Positions 17,176-25,606 of a stretch of 64,000 nucleotides of DNA are shown here, one piece after another. This DNA is from Paenibacillus arenilitoris (GTDB lineage Bacteria > Bacillota > Bacilli > Paenibacillales > Paenibacillaceae). Location: the NCBI RefSeq assembly GCF_014705655.1, contig NZ_JACXIY010000019.1, positions 99,710 to 163,709 on the forward strand, in the 5' to 3' direction. Each line of letters starts with the position of its first letter. Within the stretch, counting starts at the first letter, position 1. Position numbers and translations under genes: made by a program. The notes beneath the pieces were generated by a model, which was not told the DNA's origin, did no database searches, and saw only the letters and a list, made by a program, of their open reading frames with translations.

Positions 17176-18279
17176 TTATTTATGATCTGCCTGTTGTAAA
17201 GACGGCTTGGCATGAAGGATGATATCGGCCGAAACCGCCTGCACGTCGATGCTCCACCGTCCCGTTCCGATTACGCCTTCCAGCAACGATTTGCCGCTGT
17301 CGTCTGCGGCCGGCTCGACCGGGAACGGAAGCGACGTGCGGATCGCGCCGTTTTGCGCGGACGCGCTTAAAGCATAGCCTTCGGCTTCGGGTAAAATGAA
17401 CGTCGCGTCGCCCGAATCGGTCGATACGTCGATGTCGCCTTGGATTTGCTCCAGTTGGAGCGCCGTTCCCCTCCCAACGATGCGTACCGGTCCGGTCGTA
17501 TCGCGCAGATGCAGGGAACCCGACTCCGCGTCCGCCGCGATGCTGCCGGCAATGCCGGTCAGATGGGTATAGCCGGTTCTGCTCATGAGCGCGATCGCGC
17601 CCTCGACATCCTCGATCGTCGCTTCGCCGTATCGGTTCTTATAGTCAAGGCCTCCCTTGATGCCCGACAAATAAAGACTTCCGTACGAGGCATCGACCGC
17701 GACATAGCCCGAAACGCCGGTGAGCTCCAGAATGTCGCTGTAAGAAGCGATTTCGACATCCCCCTGAACGCCGTCCACCGTGACGAACCCGTTCTCGCTC
17801 TCGAGCGACAGCTTCATGCCGCCGGGGATATGAAGCACATAGCCAAGCTTGACGGAACCGTCGTCGACCGGCTTGCCATTCGCCGTTGCGGCCAGCGACA
17901 GCCGCCCGTCGGCCGTCCGCTCCTCCACCTTGACGGCTTCCAGCTTGCGTTCCGCCGTCTCCTTATCCTTCGCCGAAGCCGCGACCGTATAGTGCAGGCG
18001 GATCGTATCGTCCGGCGAGCGCTTTACGGCGATCCTCCCTCTCGCGCTTGTCAGCTTCACATCGCCGAGGTCCTGCCGCTTCCACTCGAGCTGCCGCTCG
18101 GCCGTCGCTTCCGCCTCTTGATGCGCTTTGACGTACGCCTCCGTCCGCGGATTGTTTAAAAATTGATCGCCGAACGCTTCGAACAGCTCTTCTTTCCTGA
18201 ACGCGACGTCGAGAATCGAGAGCAGGAGCAGGACGGCGACCGATGCGAGAAGAATCGTTCTTTTTTTCCTGAAAACCAT
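17176..18279 (-). CDS. Membrane-anchored DUF4097 beta-helix protein
   Basis: The 367-residue protein starts MVFRKKRTILLASVAVLLLL, a single signal-anchor helix. It ends in repeated short beta strands (SENGFVTVDGVQGDVEIASY, YVAVDASYGSLYLSGIKGGL, SRTGYTHLTGIAGSIAADAE, TALQLEQIQGDIDVSTDSGD) typical of the DUF4097/DUF2807 adhesin-like fold. It would face the outside of the membrane. A long upstream extension stays open but is antisense-like; ATG 18279 follows GGAGGTGTAGC. It lies between two ABC modules, and similar genes often accompany cell-envelope stress operons. Precise role unknown. Confidence 0.82.
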   Translation of the reverse strand: MVFRKKRTILLASVAVLLLLSILDVAFRKEELFEAFGDQFLNNPRTEAYVKAHQEAEATAERQLEWKRQDLGDVKLTSARGRIAVKRSPDDTIRLHYTVAASAKDKETAERKLEAVKVEERTADGRLSLAATANGKPVDDGSVKLGYVLHIPGGMKLSLESENGFVTVDGVQGDVEIASYSDILELTGVSGYVAVDASYGSLYLSGIKGGLDYKNRYGEATIEDVEGAIALMSRTGYTHLTGIAGSIAADAESGSLHLRDTTGPVRIVGRGTALQLEQIQGDIDVSTDSGDATFILPEAEGYALSASAQNGAIRTSLPFPVEPAADDSGKSLLEGVIGTGRWSIDVQAVSADIILHAKPSLQQADHK

Positions 18280-18281
18280 CG

Positions 18282-19028
18282 CTACACCTCCACCTCCTTC
18301 TCGAAAATATAGCCGCTCAGCCAAATGAATCCGATGCTGATCAGAAACAGGACGACAAACGGGCCCGCATGTAAAAACTCGGCATCGGCGTCGCTCGCGC
18401 CCCCGTAAAAAATATCCGGCATCCACCCCAGCAGCTGGGACAGCAAAGGGGTCACGCGAAGAACGAGCCACAGCGCGCCGAGAAAAGCGGCAAGCACGAC
18501 GACGCCCTTGAACCTCGCGACGAGCTGCCCGCACAAGAACGCGAACTGGACGACCGCCAGGAGAAACAGAACGGCAAGGGCGTACATCCAGAAGGTGTGC
18601 AGCGCCAAATTGAGCATGGCGGGCACCAGCTCCGTCATATCCTCGGCGGCGCTCACCTCGTCCCATTTTGACCGCAGCAAAATAAGGGCGAAGCTGATCG
18701 CGATCCACAGCACGCTGCAGACGAACATCGTAAGAACGGCCGCCAGCTTGGCGGTCATCACCTTCCAGCCGCGAATCGGCAGGGCGAGCAGGAGGTAGAT
18801 CGAGTTCGTCTTCCACTCGATATGGAGCTGGTAGTAGCCGGCGCCGACCGCGAGAACCGCCGTGAGCAAGAAAGGCAGGAACAGCGACATGACCATAATG
18901 AAATCGTCATCCCAGACCGGGCTTTTGTACAAAACAAAAAAATGCAGCAGAACGATGGCGACCGCAAAAACGACCGCCAGCGGGAGAACGCTCCTCAATT
19001 CCTTCGCGAATAATTTCCGGAAGCCCAT
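18282..19028 (-). CDS. ABC-2 type transporter permease (Ytr-like)
   Basis: The 248-residue integral membrane protein has six hydrophobic segments (for example SVLPLAVVFAVAIVLLHFFV, FLLAVVQFAFLCGQLV, GPFVVLFLISIGFIWLSGYI) and a cytoplasmic TNSIYLLLALPIRGWKV loop characteristic of ABC-2 permeases. It begins one base before the stop of the ATPase gene upstream and ends two bases before the DUF4097 gene, so the genes are tightly coupled. Function: export or sensing partner of the first ATPase. Confidence 0.85.
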   Translation of the reverse strand: MGFRKLFAKELRSVLPLAVVFAVAIVLLHFFVLYKSPVWDDDFIMVMSLFLPFLLTAVLAVGAGYYQLHIEWKTNSIYLLLALPIRGWKVMTAKLAAVLTMFVCSVLWIAISFALILLRSKWDEVSAAEDMTELVPAMLNLALHTFWMYALAVLFLLAVVQFAFLCGQLVARFKGVVVLAAFLGALWLVLRVTPLLSQLLGWMPDIFYGGASDADAEFLHAGPFVVLFLISIGFIWLSGYIFEKEVEV

Positions 19029-19742
19029 CTACGCGTACACCTTCTCCCATAGGTTCTCGAGCGAGCAGCCGTAGGCCGCGCGCAAGTTCTCCGCCGAATC
19101 GAACTTCTTGATCCAGCCGTTCTGCAGGAAGACGACGTCGTCGAACATCGGCTCCGACTCCTTGACGGAATGCGTCGACAGCACGATCGTCTGCTCGTCG
19201 GATTGAAATTCGGAAAGGATCGAACGGATGATTTTGGCCCGCGAAGACGGGTCAATGCCCGAGAAGGGCTCGTCGAGCAGCACGAGCGGCACTTTGCGGG
19301 ACAGCGCCGCGATCAATTTCAGCCGCGCCCGCATCCCTTTCGATAAGCTCCGAACCTTCTGCTTCCCTTCCAATTCCATCGTCTGCAGCATCTCGGCCGC
19401 TTTGTCCGCTTGCCAGTCGGCATAGAAGCCGGATATAAAATTTAGCGTTTCCGTCACCGTCATCCAACCGTACAAGTTGTCGATCTCGGGCAAATAGGCG
19501 ATTTGACTCTTATTGCGTACGTCGGGCTCCCTCCCGTTCACGCGAATACTGCCCGACGTGGGATAGATCATCCCCGCGATCAGCTTCAGCAGCGTCGACT
19601 TGCCGCTGCCGTTCGGCCCCAGCAGGCCGACGATGCTGCCTCTTCTGATCCTAAGATCGATTCCGGTCAAGGCCTGCTTCAGCAAATACCGTTTATGAAT
19701 ACCCTTCAGTTCAATGATAATGTCTTGATCCTCCGTGGACAC
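19029..19742 (-). CDS. ABC transporter ATP-binding protein (YtrB-like)
   Basis: The 237-residue ATPase has Walker A GLLGPNGSGKSTLLK (about 34-48), a YLPEIDNLYGWMTVTE Q-loop region, the divergent signature RSLSKGMRARLKL, Walker B LVLLDEPFSGIDP and the H-loop LSTHSVKE. The short C-terminal extension and the GntR gene immediately upstream match the YtrA-YtrB order of Bacillus Ytr operons, which are induced by glycopeptide antibiotics or ramoplanin. Here the inducer is unknown. Confidence 0.92.
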   Translation of the reverse strand: MSTEDQDIIIELKGIHKRYLLKQALTGIDLRIRRGSIVGLLGPNGSGKSTLLKLIAGMIYPTSGSIRVNGREPDVRNKSQIAYLPEIDNLYGWMTVTETLNFISGFYADWQADKAAEMLQTMELEGKQKVRSLSKGMRARLKLIAALSRKVPLVLLDEPFSGIDPSSRAKIIRSILSEFQSDEQTIVLSTHSVKESEPMFDDVVFLQNGWIKKFDSAENLRAAYGCSLENLWEKVYA

Positions 19743-19745
19743 GGG

Positions 19746-20123
19746 CTACTCCCCCTCCATCCCTTTATGTAGTTCGTTGCGCAGCATGCGCTCGGTTTCC
19801 TCCGGCTCGATGCCGAGTCCGCGCATCTCTTCGATAAATTGCCGCACCGCCGCTTGCGCCATCTCCGAACGAATGCGCTGCAGCAGGCTCGGATCGTTCC
19901 GGATGAACGTGCCCTGCCCCCGCAGCGTCTCCGTCAGCCCTTCCCGCTCCATCTCCTGGTACGCCCGCTGCACCGTATTCGGATTGACTTGCGACATTTG
20001 CGCCCTCTCCTTGTGCGAAGGTATTTTATCGCCCGGCGAGAGCTCTCCTCTGGCCAGCGCCTTTTTCACTTCGTTCACCATCTGCAAATAAATCGGCATG
20101 GAACTGTTAAAATCCAGCTGCAA
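19746..20123 (-). CDS. GntR-family regulator (YtrA subfamily)
   Basis: The 125-residue protein is a short YtrA-type GntR regulator: QLDFNSSMPIYLQMVNEVKK at the start, the winged HTH PSHKERAQMSQVNPNTVQRA, the wing GQGTFIRND, and a short helical dimerisation tail instead of a full effector domain. I prefer TTG 20123 because AAGGGGGTG lies seven bases upstream and the family normally begins here; the frame runs open further upstream. Three bases separate it from the ATPase gene. A perfect inverted repeat overlaps its transcription start region, so it is probably autoregulated and controls the whole operon. Confidence 0.9.
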   Translation of the reverse strand: MQLDFNSSMPIYLQMVNEVKKALARGELSPGDKIPSHKERAQMSQVNPNTVQRAYQEMEREGLTETLRGQGTFIRNDPSLLQRIRSEMAQAAVRQFIEEMRGLGIEPEETERMLRNELHKGMEGE

Positions 20124-20153
20124 TGTCCGGCACCCCCTTGCATCAATAAACCA

Positions 20154-20209
20154 GTGCACTATTTGACTAGTGCACCTAAAACAATAGAAGCTTCGGGCGC
20201 TTTTGTCAA
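20154..20209 (-). promoter_or_regulatory. Promoter and GntR/YtrA operator
   Basis: On the minus strand TTGACA (20204-20209) and TATTGT (20181-20186) are separated by 17 bp. Just downstream is a perfect inverted repeat, GTGCACTA (20154-20161) and TAGTGCAC (20168-20175), with a six-base centre. Its place between promoter and start codon fits a repressor site for the GntR protein. Confidence 0.82.
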
Positions 20210-20228
20210 TTGCTTTTTTTGTCGCAGA

Positions 20229-20263
20229 CAAAAAGCCGCCTTCCGTCGGTCGGAAGGCGGCTT
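20229..20263 (-). terminator. Terminator of the HEAT-repeat gene
   Basis: AAGCCGCCTTCCG and CGGAAGGCGGCTT form a 13-bp stem with a short loop. On the minus strand it ends in TTTTTGTC. It lies 27 bases after the stop of the gene at 20290 and also shields the Ytr promoter. Confidence 0.85.
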
Positions 20264-20289
20264 CGCAACGATTCGTACGCTTTGCCTCT

Positions 20290-20922
20290 TTATGTCGCGC
20301 AGCTCTTCATGAGCGCTTTGGCCGATTTCGCTACGGCCGTTTTTGCATCGGCCGCATAGGCTGCCGCGATGTTACTTATTTCGGGCCTTAGCCCGGGGGC
20401 GGAAGCCGATACGTGGACGAGCCCCTTCAGCACCAAGCCGCGATGCCGACCCTCCCACACCGTTAACGCTTCTTGCAGCAAGGGGAACACGGTCCGCGCT
20501 TCATCCTCCCCCGCCTTCGCGGCGCATGCGATCATCTCGATCGTATAATCGCGGACGACGATGCTGGCATCGGAGCTCAGCATTTGCCGAAGGACTGGCA
20601 GCGCGCCGATGACGGCCGCCGGTACGAGAGGCGCGATCAGCGCGAGCGCGTGCGCCGCTTCCCAGCGGACCTTCGCCGCTCGATGATTCAGCTTCGCCAG
20701 CAGCTCATCCGCATACGGTACGACCAGCTGCGGTTGACGCTCCGCCACCTTGGTCATCACCTCCGCGCAGTCGCCCGCCAGCTTCGGCTTCTTCGCCTGC
20801 TTCAACCCTTCCGCGATTTCCGTCAGCGCGCCGGGGTTCTCCAGGCACATCGCCGCAACCCGCTCGTTCGACTCCTGCGTCCTGTCTCCCGCCTCAGACG
20901 ACAACAGAGATAAAAGTTTCAA
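20290..20922 (-). CDS. HEAT-repeat-like helical protein
   Basis: The protein of about 210 residues is made of alternating amphipathic helices such as GDCAEVMTKVAERQPQLVVP, AAKVRWEAAHALALIAPLVP and ASIVVRDYTIEMIACAAKAG, the pattern of HEAT/armadillo repeats used in protein binding. No catalytic motif is seen. I prefer TTG 20922, five bases after GGAG; ATG 20964 in the same frame is the alternative. It is a single gene with its own terminator. Function unknown. Confidence 0.7.
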   Translation of the reverse strand: MKLLSLLSSEAGDRTQESNERVAAMCLENPGALTEIAEGLKQAKKPKLAGDCAEVMTKVAERQPQLVVPYADELLAKLNHRAAKVRWEAAHALALIAPLVPAAVIGALPVLRQMLSSDASIVVRDYTIEMIACAAKAGEDEARTVFPLLQEALTVWEGRHRGLVLKGLVHVSASAPGLRPEISNIAAAYAADAKTAVAKSAKALMKSCAT

Positions 20923-21073
20923 TGCTTCTCCAGCCTCCCGCCGATTCGTTTGCGTTCTATGCAAAGGATAACATGTTCCGCTTTGTACATAAAATGGAAT
21001 GCGATATAATCATCATGACAAGTATGATTCTCAACAGACAGGAGACTTGGACATATCCCGACCGGAGGTTTCT

Positions 21074-21754
21074 ATGAGCTCCATCCTCATTATCGAAGAT
21101 CAGGAAGACGTCAATCTCATGCTTGCGGAAGCCTTGACCGACGCAGGCTATCGCGTCACCTCGTCCTATAGCGGCGTTGACGGCATGCGCGAAATCAAAA
21201 ACCGCTCGTACGACTTGATTCTGCTGGACATTATGCTTCCCTACAAAAGCGGGGATGAAATATTGAAAGAAACGCGGGCCTTCTCCGATACCCCGGTCAT
21301 CGTCATTTCCGCCAAGGACATGGTCGGCACGAAGATCGACCTTCTGAAGCTCGGCGCGGACGACTATATCACAAAACCCTTTGATCTTGGCGAGGTGACG
21401 GCGCGGGTCGAATCCAATCTCCGGCGGTTCCGCAAGCAGGCGCAGCCAAGCCGGGTTTACCGCTACAAGGATGTCACGTTGGACGACCGTGCCAAGCGCG
21501 TTACCGCAGGCGGCGCGGAGCTCGAGCTGACGGCCAAGGAATATGCCATTCTGGAGCTGCTCCTGAAGCACGAAGGGAAAGTGTTCACGAAGGCGAATCT
21601 CTACGAATCGATCTGGAACGAGGAATACTTAGGGGACGATAACGCGGTGAAGACGCATATGAGCAATTTGCGCAATAAGCTTAAGAAAGCAAACCCGGAC
21701 GAGGAGTACATTGAGACGTTGTGGGGCCTCGGTTATCGGCTGCGCAAGCCGTAA
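21074..21754 (+). CDS. OmpR-family response regulator
   Basis: The 226-residue protein has a receiver domain with the acidic pair near residue 9 (IIEDQED), phospho-acceptor Asp52 (LILLDIMLP) and Lys near 81 (VISAKD). A winged-helix DNA-binding domain follows (ELTAKEYAILELLLKHEGKV, NAVKTHMSNLRNKLKK). ATG 21074 follows CGGAGGT; an in-frame upstream extension lacks a ribosome binding site. It heads an operon with an ABC exporter and a histidine kinase. This order is common in peptide-antibiotic sensing and immunity systems. Confidence 0.93.
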   Translation: MSSILIIEDQEDVNLMLAEALTDAGYRVTSSYSGVDGMREIKNRSYDLILLDIMLPYKSGDEILKETRAFSDTPVIVISAKDMVGTKIDLLKLGADDYITKPFDLGEVTARVESNLRRFRKQAQPSRVYRYKDVTLDDRAKRVTAGGAELELTAKEYAILELLLKHEGKVFTKANLYESIWNEEYLGDDNAVKTHMSNLRNKLKKANPDEEYIETLWGLGYRLRKP

Positions 21755-21846
21755 CTTATCGAATTCTTAACCTTTCGATCGCTTCCCTTAACCTTTTCTA
21801 AACCGGTGGCCGTTACACTAAGCGTTAGAAAGGACAGGTGAGCGAT

Positions 21847-22770
21847 ATGACATCCCATGTGTTGAAAACGAACGGCCTGACGAAGCGCTACCGCGGCTTC
21901 GTCGCGCTGCGCGACGTATCGATCGCGATGGAGCCCGGCAAAATATACGGCTTGATCGGGCAGAACGGCGCGGGCAAGACGACGCTTATGCGGCTGCTGG
22001 CCGGGCTTTCCTTCCCGACGGAGGGCAGCATACTGCTGTTCGGCCACGGCGGCGAACGCGCCTTGCGTGAAGAGAGGAAGCGTCTTGGCTGCATGATCGA
22101 ACATCCGGGCTTCGTCCCCCATATGACGGCGCAGGAAAATCTTACGCTTTACCGTACGATGAGGGGCATTCCGAATAAAGAAATCGAGCATGAATTGCTC
22201 GAATTGGTAGGGCTGGCCGGCACGGGGAACAAGAAAGCCCGCAACTTCTCGCTCGGCATGAAGCAGCGGCTCGGCATCGCGATCGCGCTGCTCGGCAATC
22301 CGGAGCTGCTGATCCTGGACGAGCCGATCAACGGGCTCGACCCGCTCGGCGTCATCGAAATCCGCAATCTGCTGAAGAAGCTGTGCGAGGAGCGGCATAT
22401 GGCGATACTGATCTCCAGCCACAACTTGCCGGAGCTCTACCAGACAGCGACGGATTACATCATCATCCACCAAGGCGAAATCAAGCAGACCCTTACCCAG
22501 GAGCAGCTGGACGAGAACTGCAAGCATCATATTCTTATCGGCTGCGACCAGCCTGAGAAGCTGGCGGGCGTGCTCGAGACGCAGCTGAACACGACGAAGT
22601 TCCAGGTAATGCCGGACAAGACCGTGAAGCTGTACGATTACTTGAATCGGAAGGATGCCGTAGCCCGGACGTTGTTCGAGAACGGCATCGTCGCGACGAA
22701 ATTTTCAATCGAAGGCGATACGTTGGAAAATTACTTCATTTCCGTCATAGGGGGCGAGCGACATGCTTAA
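21847..22770 (+). CDS. ABC transporter ATP-binding protein (immunity type)
   Basis: The 307-residue ATPase has Walker A GLIGQNGAGKTTLM, the signature NFSLGMKQRLGIA, Walker B LLILDEPINGLDP, the H-loop SSHNLPELYQ, and a C-terminal extension of about 90 residues. This matches the lantibiotic-immunity/BcrA group. I prefer ATG 21847 after AGGACAGGTG; GTG 21838 is in frame. It overlaps the permease gene by eight bases. With the flanking response regulator and kinase it forms a four-gene unit. Confidence 0.92.
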   Translation: MTSHVLKTNGLTKRYRGFVALRDVSIAMEPGKIYGLIGQNGAGKTTLMRLLAGLSFPTEGSILLFGHGGERALREERKRLGCMIEHPGFVPHMTAQENLTLYRTMRGIPNKEIEHELLELVGLAGTGNKKARNFSLGMKQRLGIAIALLGNPELLILDEPINGLDPLGVIEIRNLLKKLCEERHMAILISSHNLPELYQTATDYIIIHQGEIKQTLTQEQLDENCKHHILIGCDQPEKLAGVLETQLNTTKFQVMPDKTVKLYDYLNRKDAVARTLFENGIVATKFSIEGDTLENYFISVIGGERHA

Positions 22771-23560
22771 TTTGATCCAGGCCGATTTGTATAAGCTGCG
22801 CAAGTCCCGGGCGATCAAAGTACTGCTCGCCATGACGACCGTCAGCGCAACCGTCATGGCCGTCATGGCTTACCTGATCCCGCAGGGCCAAATCGATGCG
22901 AGCATGACGGGCATCGGGTTCATGTTCTCCGATATGAACATGATCAGCATTCTCGGAGGCGTCATCGCGGGCATTCTCATTTGCGGGGATTTCGATAACA
23001 AAACGATTCAGGACGCCATCGCGAGCGGCTTCGGGAGGGCCGCGATCGTCATCGGCAAAGCGGCCGTGCTCGGCGTCGCCGTGGCGCTCGTCCTGCTGCC
23101 GTATGCCGTCGTCACGGCAGTGGCGCTTGGCACTGGCCACCCGTTCGGCATGGAGAACGTCGCTCTGGGCTTCCTTCATCTTCTGACGGCGGAGGGCGGC
23201 TCCGCATTTGCCGCGGCGGACATTTGGAAAACCGTATTTATCATACTGACGTTGCTCCTTGTCTATGCGGCGCAGCTCAGTATTTGCGTACCGCTTGCCT
23301 TTCTGCTTCGAAAGCCGATCTTCGTGGTCGCGATCTATTACGGCTTCTCCATCCTATGCGCGCAGCTCATGAGGCTCGGCGACGGCTCCCACTGGTTCGG
23401 CTCCCTCTTCTCCTCGACGCCGTACGGCGGGCGCCATGCTTTCATGAGTCTGGAGACGGGAGCTGGAGACATGCTCGCAACCGCCGTCGTCAGCTTCATG
23501 TTTATGATCGTCACGACGGCTGTCACGTACGCCGCGTTCAGGAGAGCGGAATTGAAGTAA
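22763..23560 (+). CDS. ABC-2 type permease (immunity type)
   Basis: The 265-residue protein has six hydrophobic helices, starting with MLNLIQADLYKLRKSRAIKV (typical cytoplasmic N-terminus of LanE/LanG and BcrB-like permeases). It contains GVIAGILICGDFDNKTIQDA, the conserved motif between helices 2 and 3. It is translationally coupled to the ATPase. The likely role is removal of a membrane-active compound, inferred from family and context. Confidence 0.88.
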   Translation: MLNLIQADLYKLRKSRAIKVLLAMTTVSATVMAVMAYLIPQGQIDASMTGIGFMFSDMNMISILGGVIAGILICGDFDNKTIQDAIASGFGRAAIVIGKAAVLGVAVALVLLPYAVVTAVALGTGHPFGMENVALGFLHLLTAEGGSAFAAADIWKTVFIILTLLLVYAAQLSICVPLAFLLRKPIFVVAIYYGFSILCAQLMRLGDGSHWFGSLFSSTPYGGRHAFMSLETGAGDMLATAVVSFMFMIVTTAVTYAAFRRAELK

Positions 23561-23567
23561 CGGAAAG

Positions 23568-24476
23568 GTGGGGAAGGCGTTGACGATCTTGGCTTGCGCT
23601 TTGGCTGCGGTTATTTTTATGCTCCTGCTGTACGTCGCCTTTATTCGCCGGCAGTTGCGCAGCATCAACCGCCAGCTCGATAAGCGGCTGTCCGAGCATA
23701 CGAGGCAGCCGATTCGGCTGGAGCTGCAGAGCGGGGAGCTCAACGCACTCGCCGTCAATATGAACAAATGCCTGAAGGCGGAGGAGACCCTCCGCCTTAA
23801 AGGCATTCGCGAGGAAAAAAGCTTCAAGGAGCTGATCGCGAACATCTCCCACGATTTGCGGACGCCGCTTACGGCCATCAAAGGCTATCAGCAGCTGGCG
23901 ATGAACGGCGAATTGACCGCCGATCAGCGGAAGAAGCTACTCGTCGCCCAGAAGCACGCCGATGAATTGGAACGGTTGATCGAGCAATTTTTCGAATATT
24001 CCTATCTGCTGAACGCAAATGCCGAGCTTCGGACGGAACGGATCAACCTGACCAATCTGGTTGCGGAATGCCTGGCCGCGTCCGTTCCGGCATTGGAAGA
24101 GCGGCGTCTGGCCGTGCAGCTCGAGGATGCGCCGCCCGTCTGGATCCATGCCGATAAGGAGATGGCGACGAGGATCGTTCAAAATTTACTTCGCAACTGC
24201 TTGCAGCACGCTGCCGGCGATATCGACATACGGCTGCATGCTGCCGGCAAAGCCGTCCTGTCGATCCGGAATCTTGTCGATCCGTCCACCGCCCTTGACG
24301 CCGACAGGCTGTTCGATCGTTTCTATACCGGCGACAAAGCCAGGAGCGGAAGCAGCACCGGGCTGGGCTTGTCGATCGTTCGGCTGTTGACGGACAAAAT
24401 GGGCGGCGCTGCGCGCGCCGCCCTGGATGACGGAATGCTCGAAATTCGCGTTGAGCTTCCGTTAGAACTGCCTTAA
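23568..24476 (+). CDS. Sensor histidine kinase with almost no sensor domain
   Basis: The protein of about 302 residues has one N-terminal membrane helix (residues about 5-26) and a short linker. A phospho-acceptor domain with ANISHDLRTPLTAIKGYQQL (His95) follows, then an ATPase domain with NLLRNCLQHA (N box), LFDRFYTGDKARSGSSTGLG and LSIVRLLTDKMGG. No extracellular domain is present, so the signal must come from the membrane or the partner ABC transporter. GTG 23568 and TTG 23580 are both possible starts. Its stop overlaps that of the convergent lipoprotein gene by four bases. Confidence 0.9.
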   Translation: MGKALTILACALAAVIFMLLLYVAFIRRQLRSINRQLDKRLSEHTRQPIRLELQSGELNALAVNMNKCLKAEETLRLKGIREEKSFKELIANISHDLRTPLTAIKGYQQLAMNGELTADQRKKLLVAQKHADELERLIEQFFEYSYLLNANAELRTERINLTNLVAECLAASVPALEERRLAVQLEDAPPVWIHADKEMATRIVQNLLRNCLQHAAGDIDIRLHAAGKAVLSIRNLVDPSTALDADRLFDRFYTGDKARSGSSTGLGLSIVRLLTDKMGGAARAALDDGMLEIRVELPLELP

Positions 24477-25438
24477 GCTTCGCCGAGGAAGCCTTTCTTG
24501 AAGATGTCCAGCAAGTAATCGAGCGTGATCGGATCGCTGTAGGTCGACGCCTCCGTGTCGATCTCAATGACTTGGCCCGCCTTGACGGCCGGAACGTTCT
24601 TCCAAAGCTCGGTGTCCATGAACGAATTGTCGCCGCCTTTGGCGCGGCTGATCACGATAAAGTCGCCCGAATAGTCGGGAATGACTTCTTGCGACAGCGT
24701 GTAGTAACCCGCTTCCAGCGCGTCCGCCGTCACTTTCTCGGGCATGCCGAGTCCCATCGCCTGATACAGAATCTCGGTGCCGCGCGCCCATTTGTCGCCG
24801 AACACGTAGAAGTTCTTCGAATCGGTCTCGAATACCGTTACGGTGACGTCTTCGCCGTGCTTCGCCTTGATTTCCTTGCCGACCGCTTCGGCGCGTTGCT
24901 TGAAGTCGTCGACCCATGCCTGCGCCTCTTCCTCTTTGTTCAGGAGCTTCCCGATCTCGACCTGCTGCGTCAAGTAGTCCAGCTTGCCCCATGTGTATAC
25001 GACCGTCGGCGCGATTTTCTTCAGCTCTTCGATGGTCTGCATATGCGAGCCGGCGATGATGAGGTCGGGTTCGAGCGCGGAGATTTTCTCCAGATCCGCT
25101 TCCCCTACGATTTCAACCCCCGCCACCTTCTCGGTGAAGAGAGGATTCTTCCCCGTCCATTCGTCTACCCCGATCAGCGATACGCCCAGCGACAGCACGT
25201 TCGGCGCATTCGTCAACGCGACGATCCGCGTCGGGTTCGCCGGAATCTCGATCGGGCCGTTCTCGGAATCGTAAGTGACCGTTCCGGAAGGCTCTTCCGA
25301 CTGCGCCGGCGCGCTCGCCTCCGGCGAAGGCGACGACGCGTTGCCGCCCGCGCTGTTATTGTTCGCGGCGTTGCCGCCGCACGCGCTGACGACGACCATC
25401 AGCAGCAAGGAAATGACGACGAATAATTTGTTCTTCAT
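24473..25438 (-). CDS. Iron-siderophore ABC substrate-binding lipoprotein
   Basis: The 321-residue protein starts MKNKLFVVISLLLMVVVSAC, a lipoprotein signal with the lipobox cysteine at 20, followed by an Asn/Ser/Glu-rich linker. The body has the class III periplasmic-binding (FecB) fold: PTRIVALTNAPNVLSLGVSL, DLEKISALEPDLIIAGSHMQ, ITLDYLLDIFKKG. It should bind a ferric siderophore at the cell surface. ATG 25438 is preceded by AAGGGAGAGCT, and a Fur box lies 25 bp upstream. No permease or ATPase is nearby, so it must use a transporter encoded elsewhere. Confidence 0.92.
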   Translation of the reverse strand: MKNKLFVVISLLLMVVVSACGGNAANNNSAGGNASSPSPEASAPAQSEEPSGTVTYDSENGPIEIPANPTRIVALTNAPNVLSLGVSLIGVDEWTGKNPLFTEKVAGVEIVGEADLEKISALEPDLIIAGSHMQTIEELKKIAPTVVYTWGKLDYLTQQVEIGKLLNKEEEAQAWVDDFKQRAEAVGKEIKAKHGEDVTVTVFETDSKNFYVFGDKWARGTEILYQAMGLGMPEKVTADALEAGYYTLSQEVIPDYSGDFIVISRAKGGDNSFMDTELWKNVPAVKAGQVIEIDTEASTYSDPITLDYLLDIFKKGFLGEA

Positions 25439-25462
25439 GATAGCTCTCCCTTTTGTATAGAC

Positions 25463-25481
25463 GATAATGATTCTCAATATC
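25463..25481. promoter_or_regulatory. Fur box
   Basis: GATAATGATTCTCAATATC matches the 19-bp Fur consensus GATAATGATAATCATTATC at 14 positions, including all of the first arm. It lies just upstream of the siderophore-binding lipoprotein start, so iron repression is expected. Confidence 0.82.
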
Positions 25482-25606
25482 ATACGACAAATAATATATA
25501 GCTTCTGTTGGCGGTTGTCAACTGTAGATTTAAAAGGGGACCGCATTCTTCGAACCGACGGTGCATTTTCGTTGCTCGCTCCTAAGTTTGAGACAGCTAC
25601 TTATAA

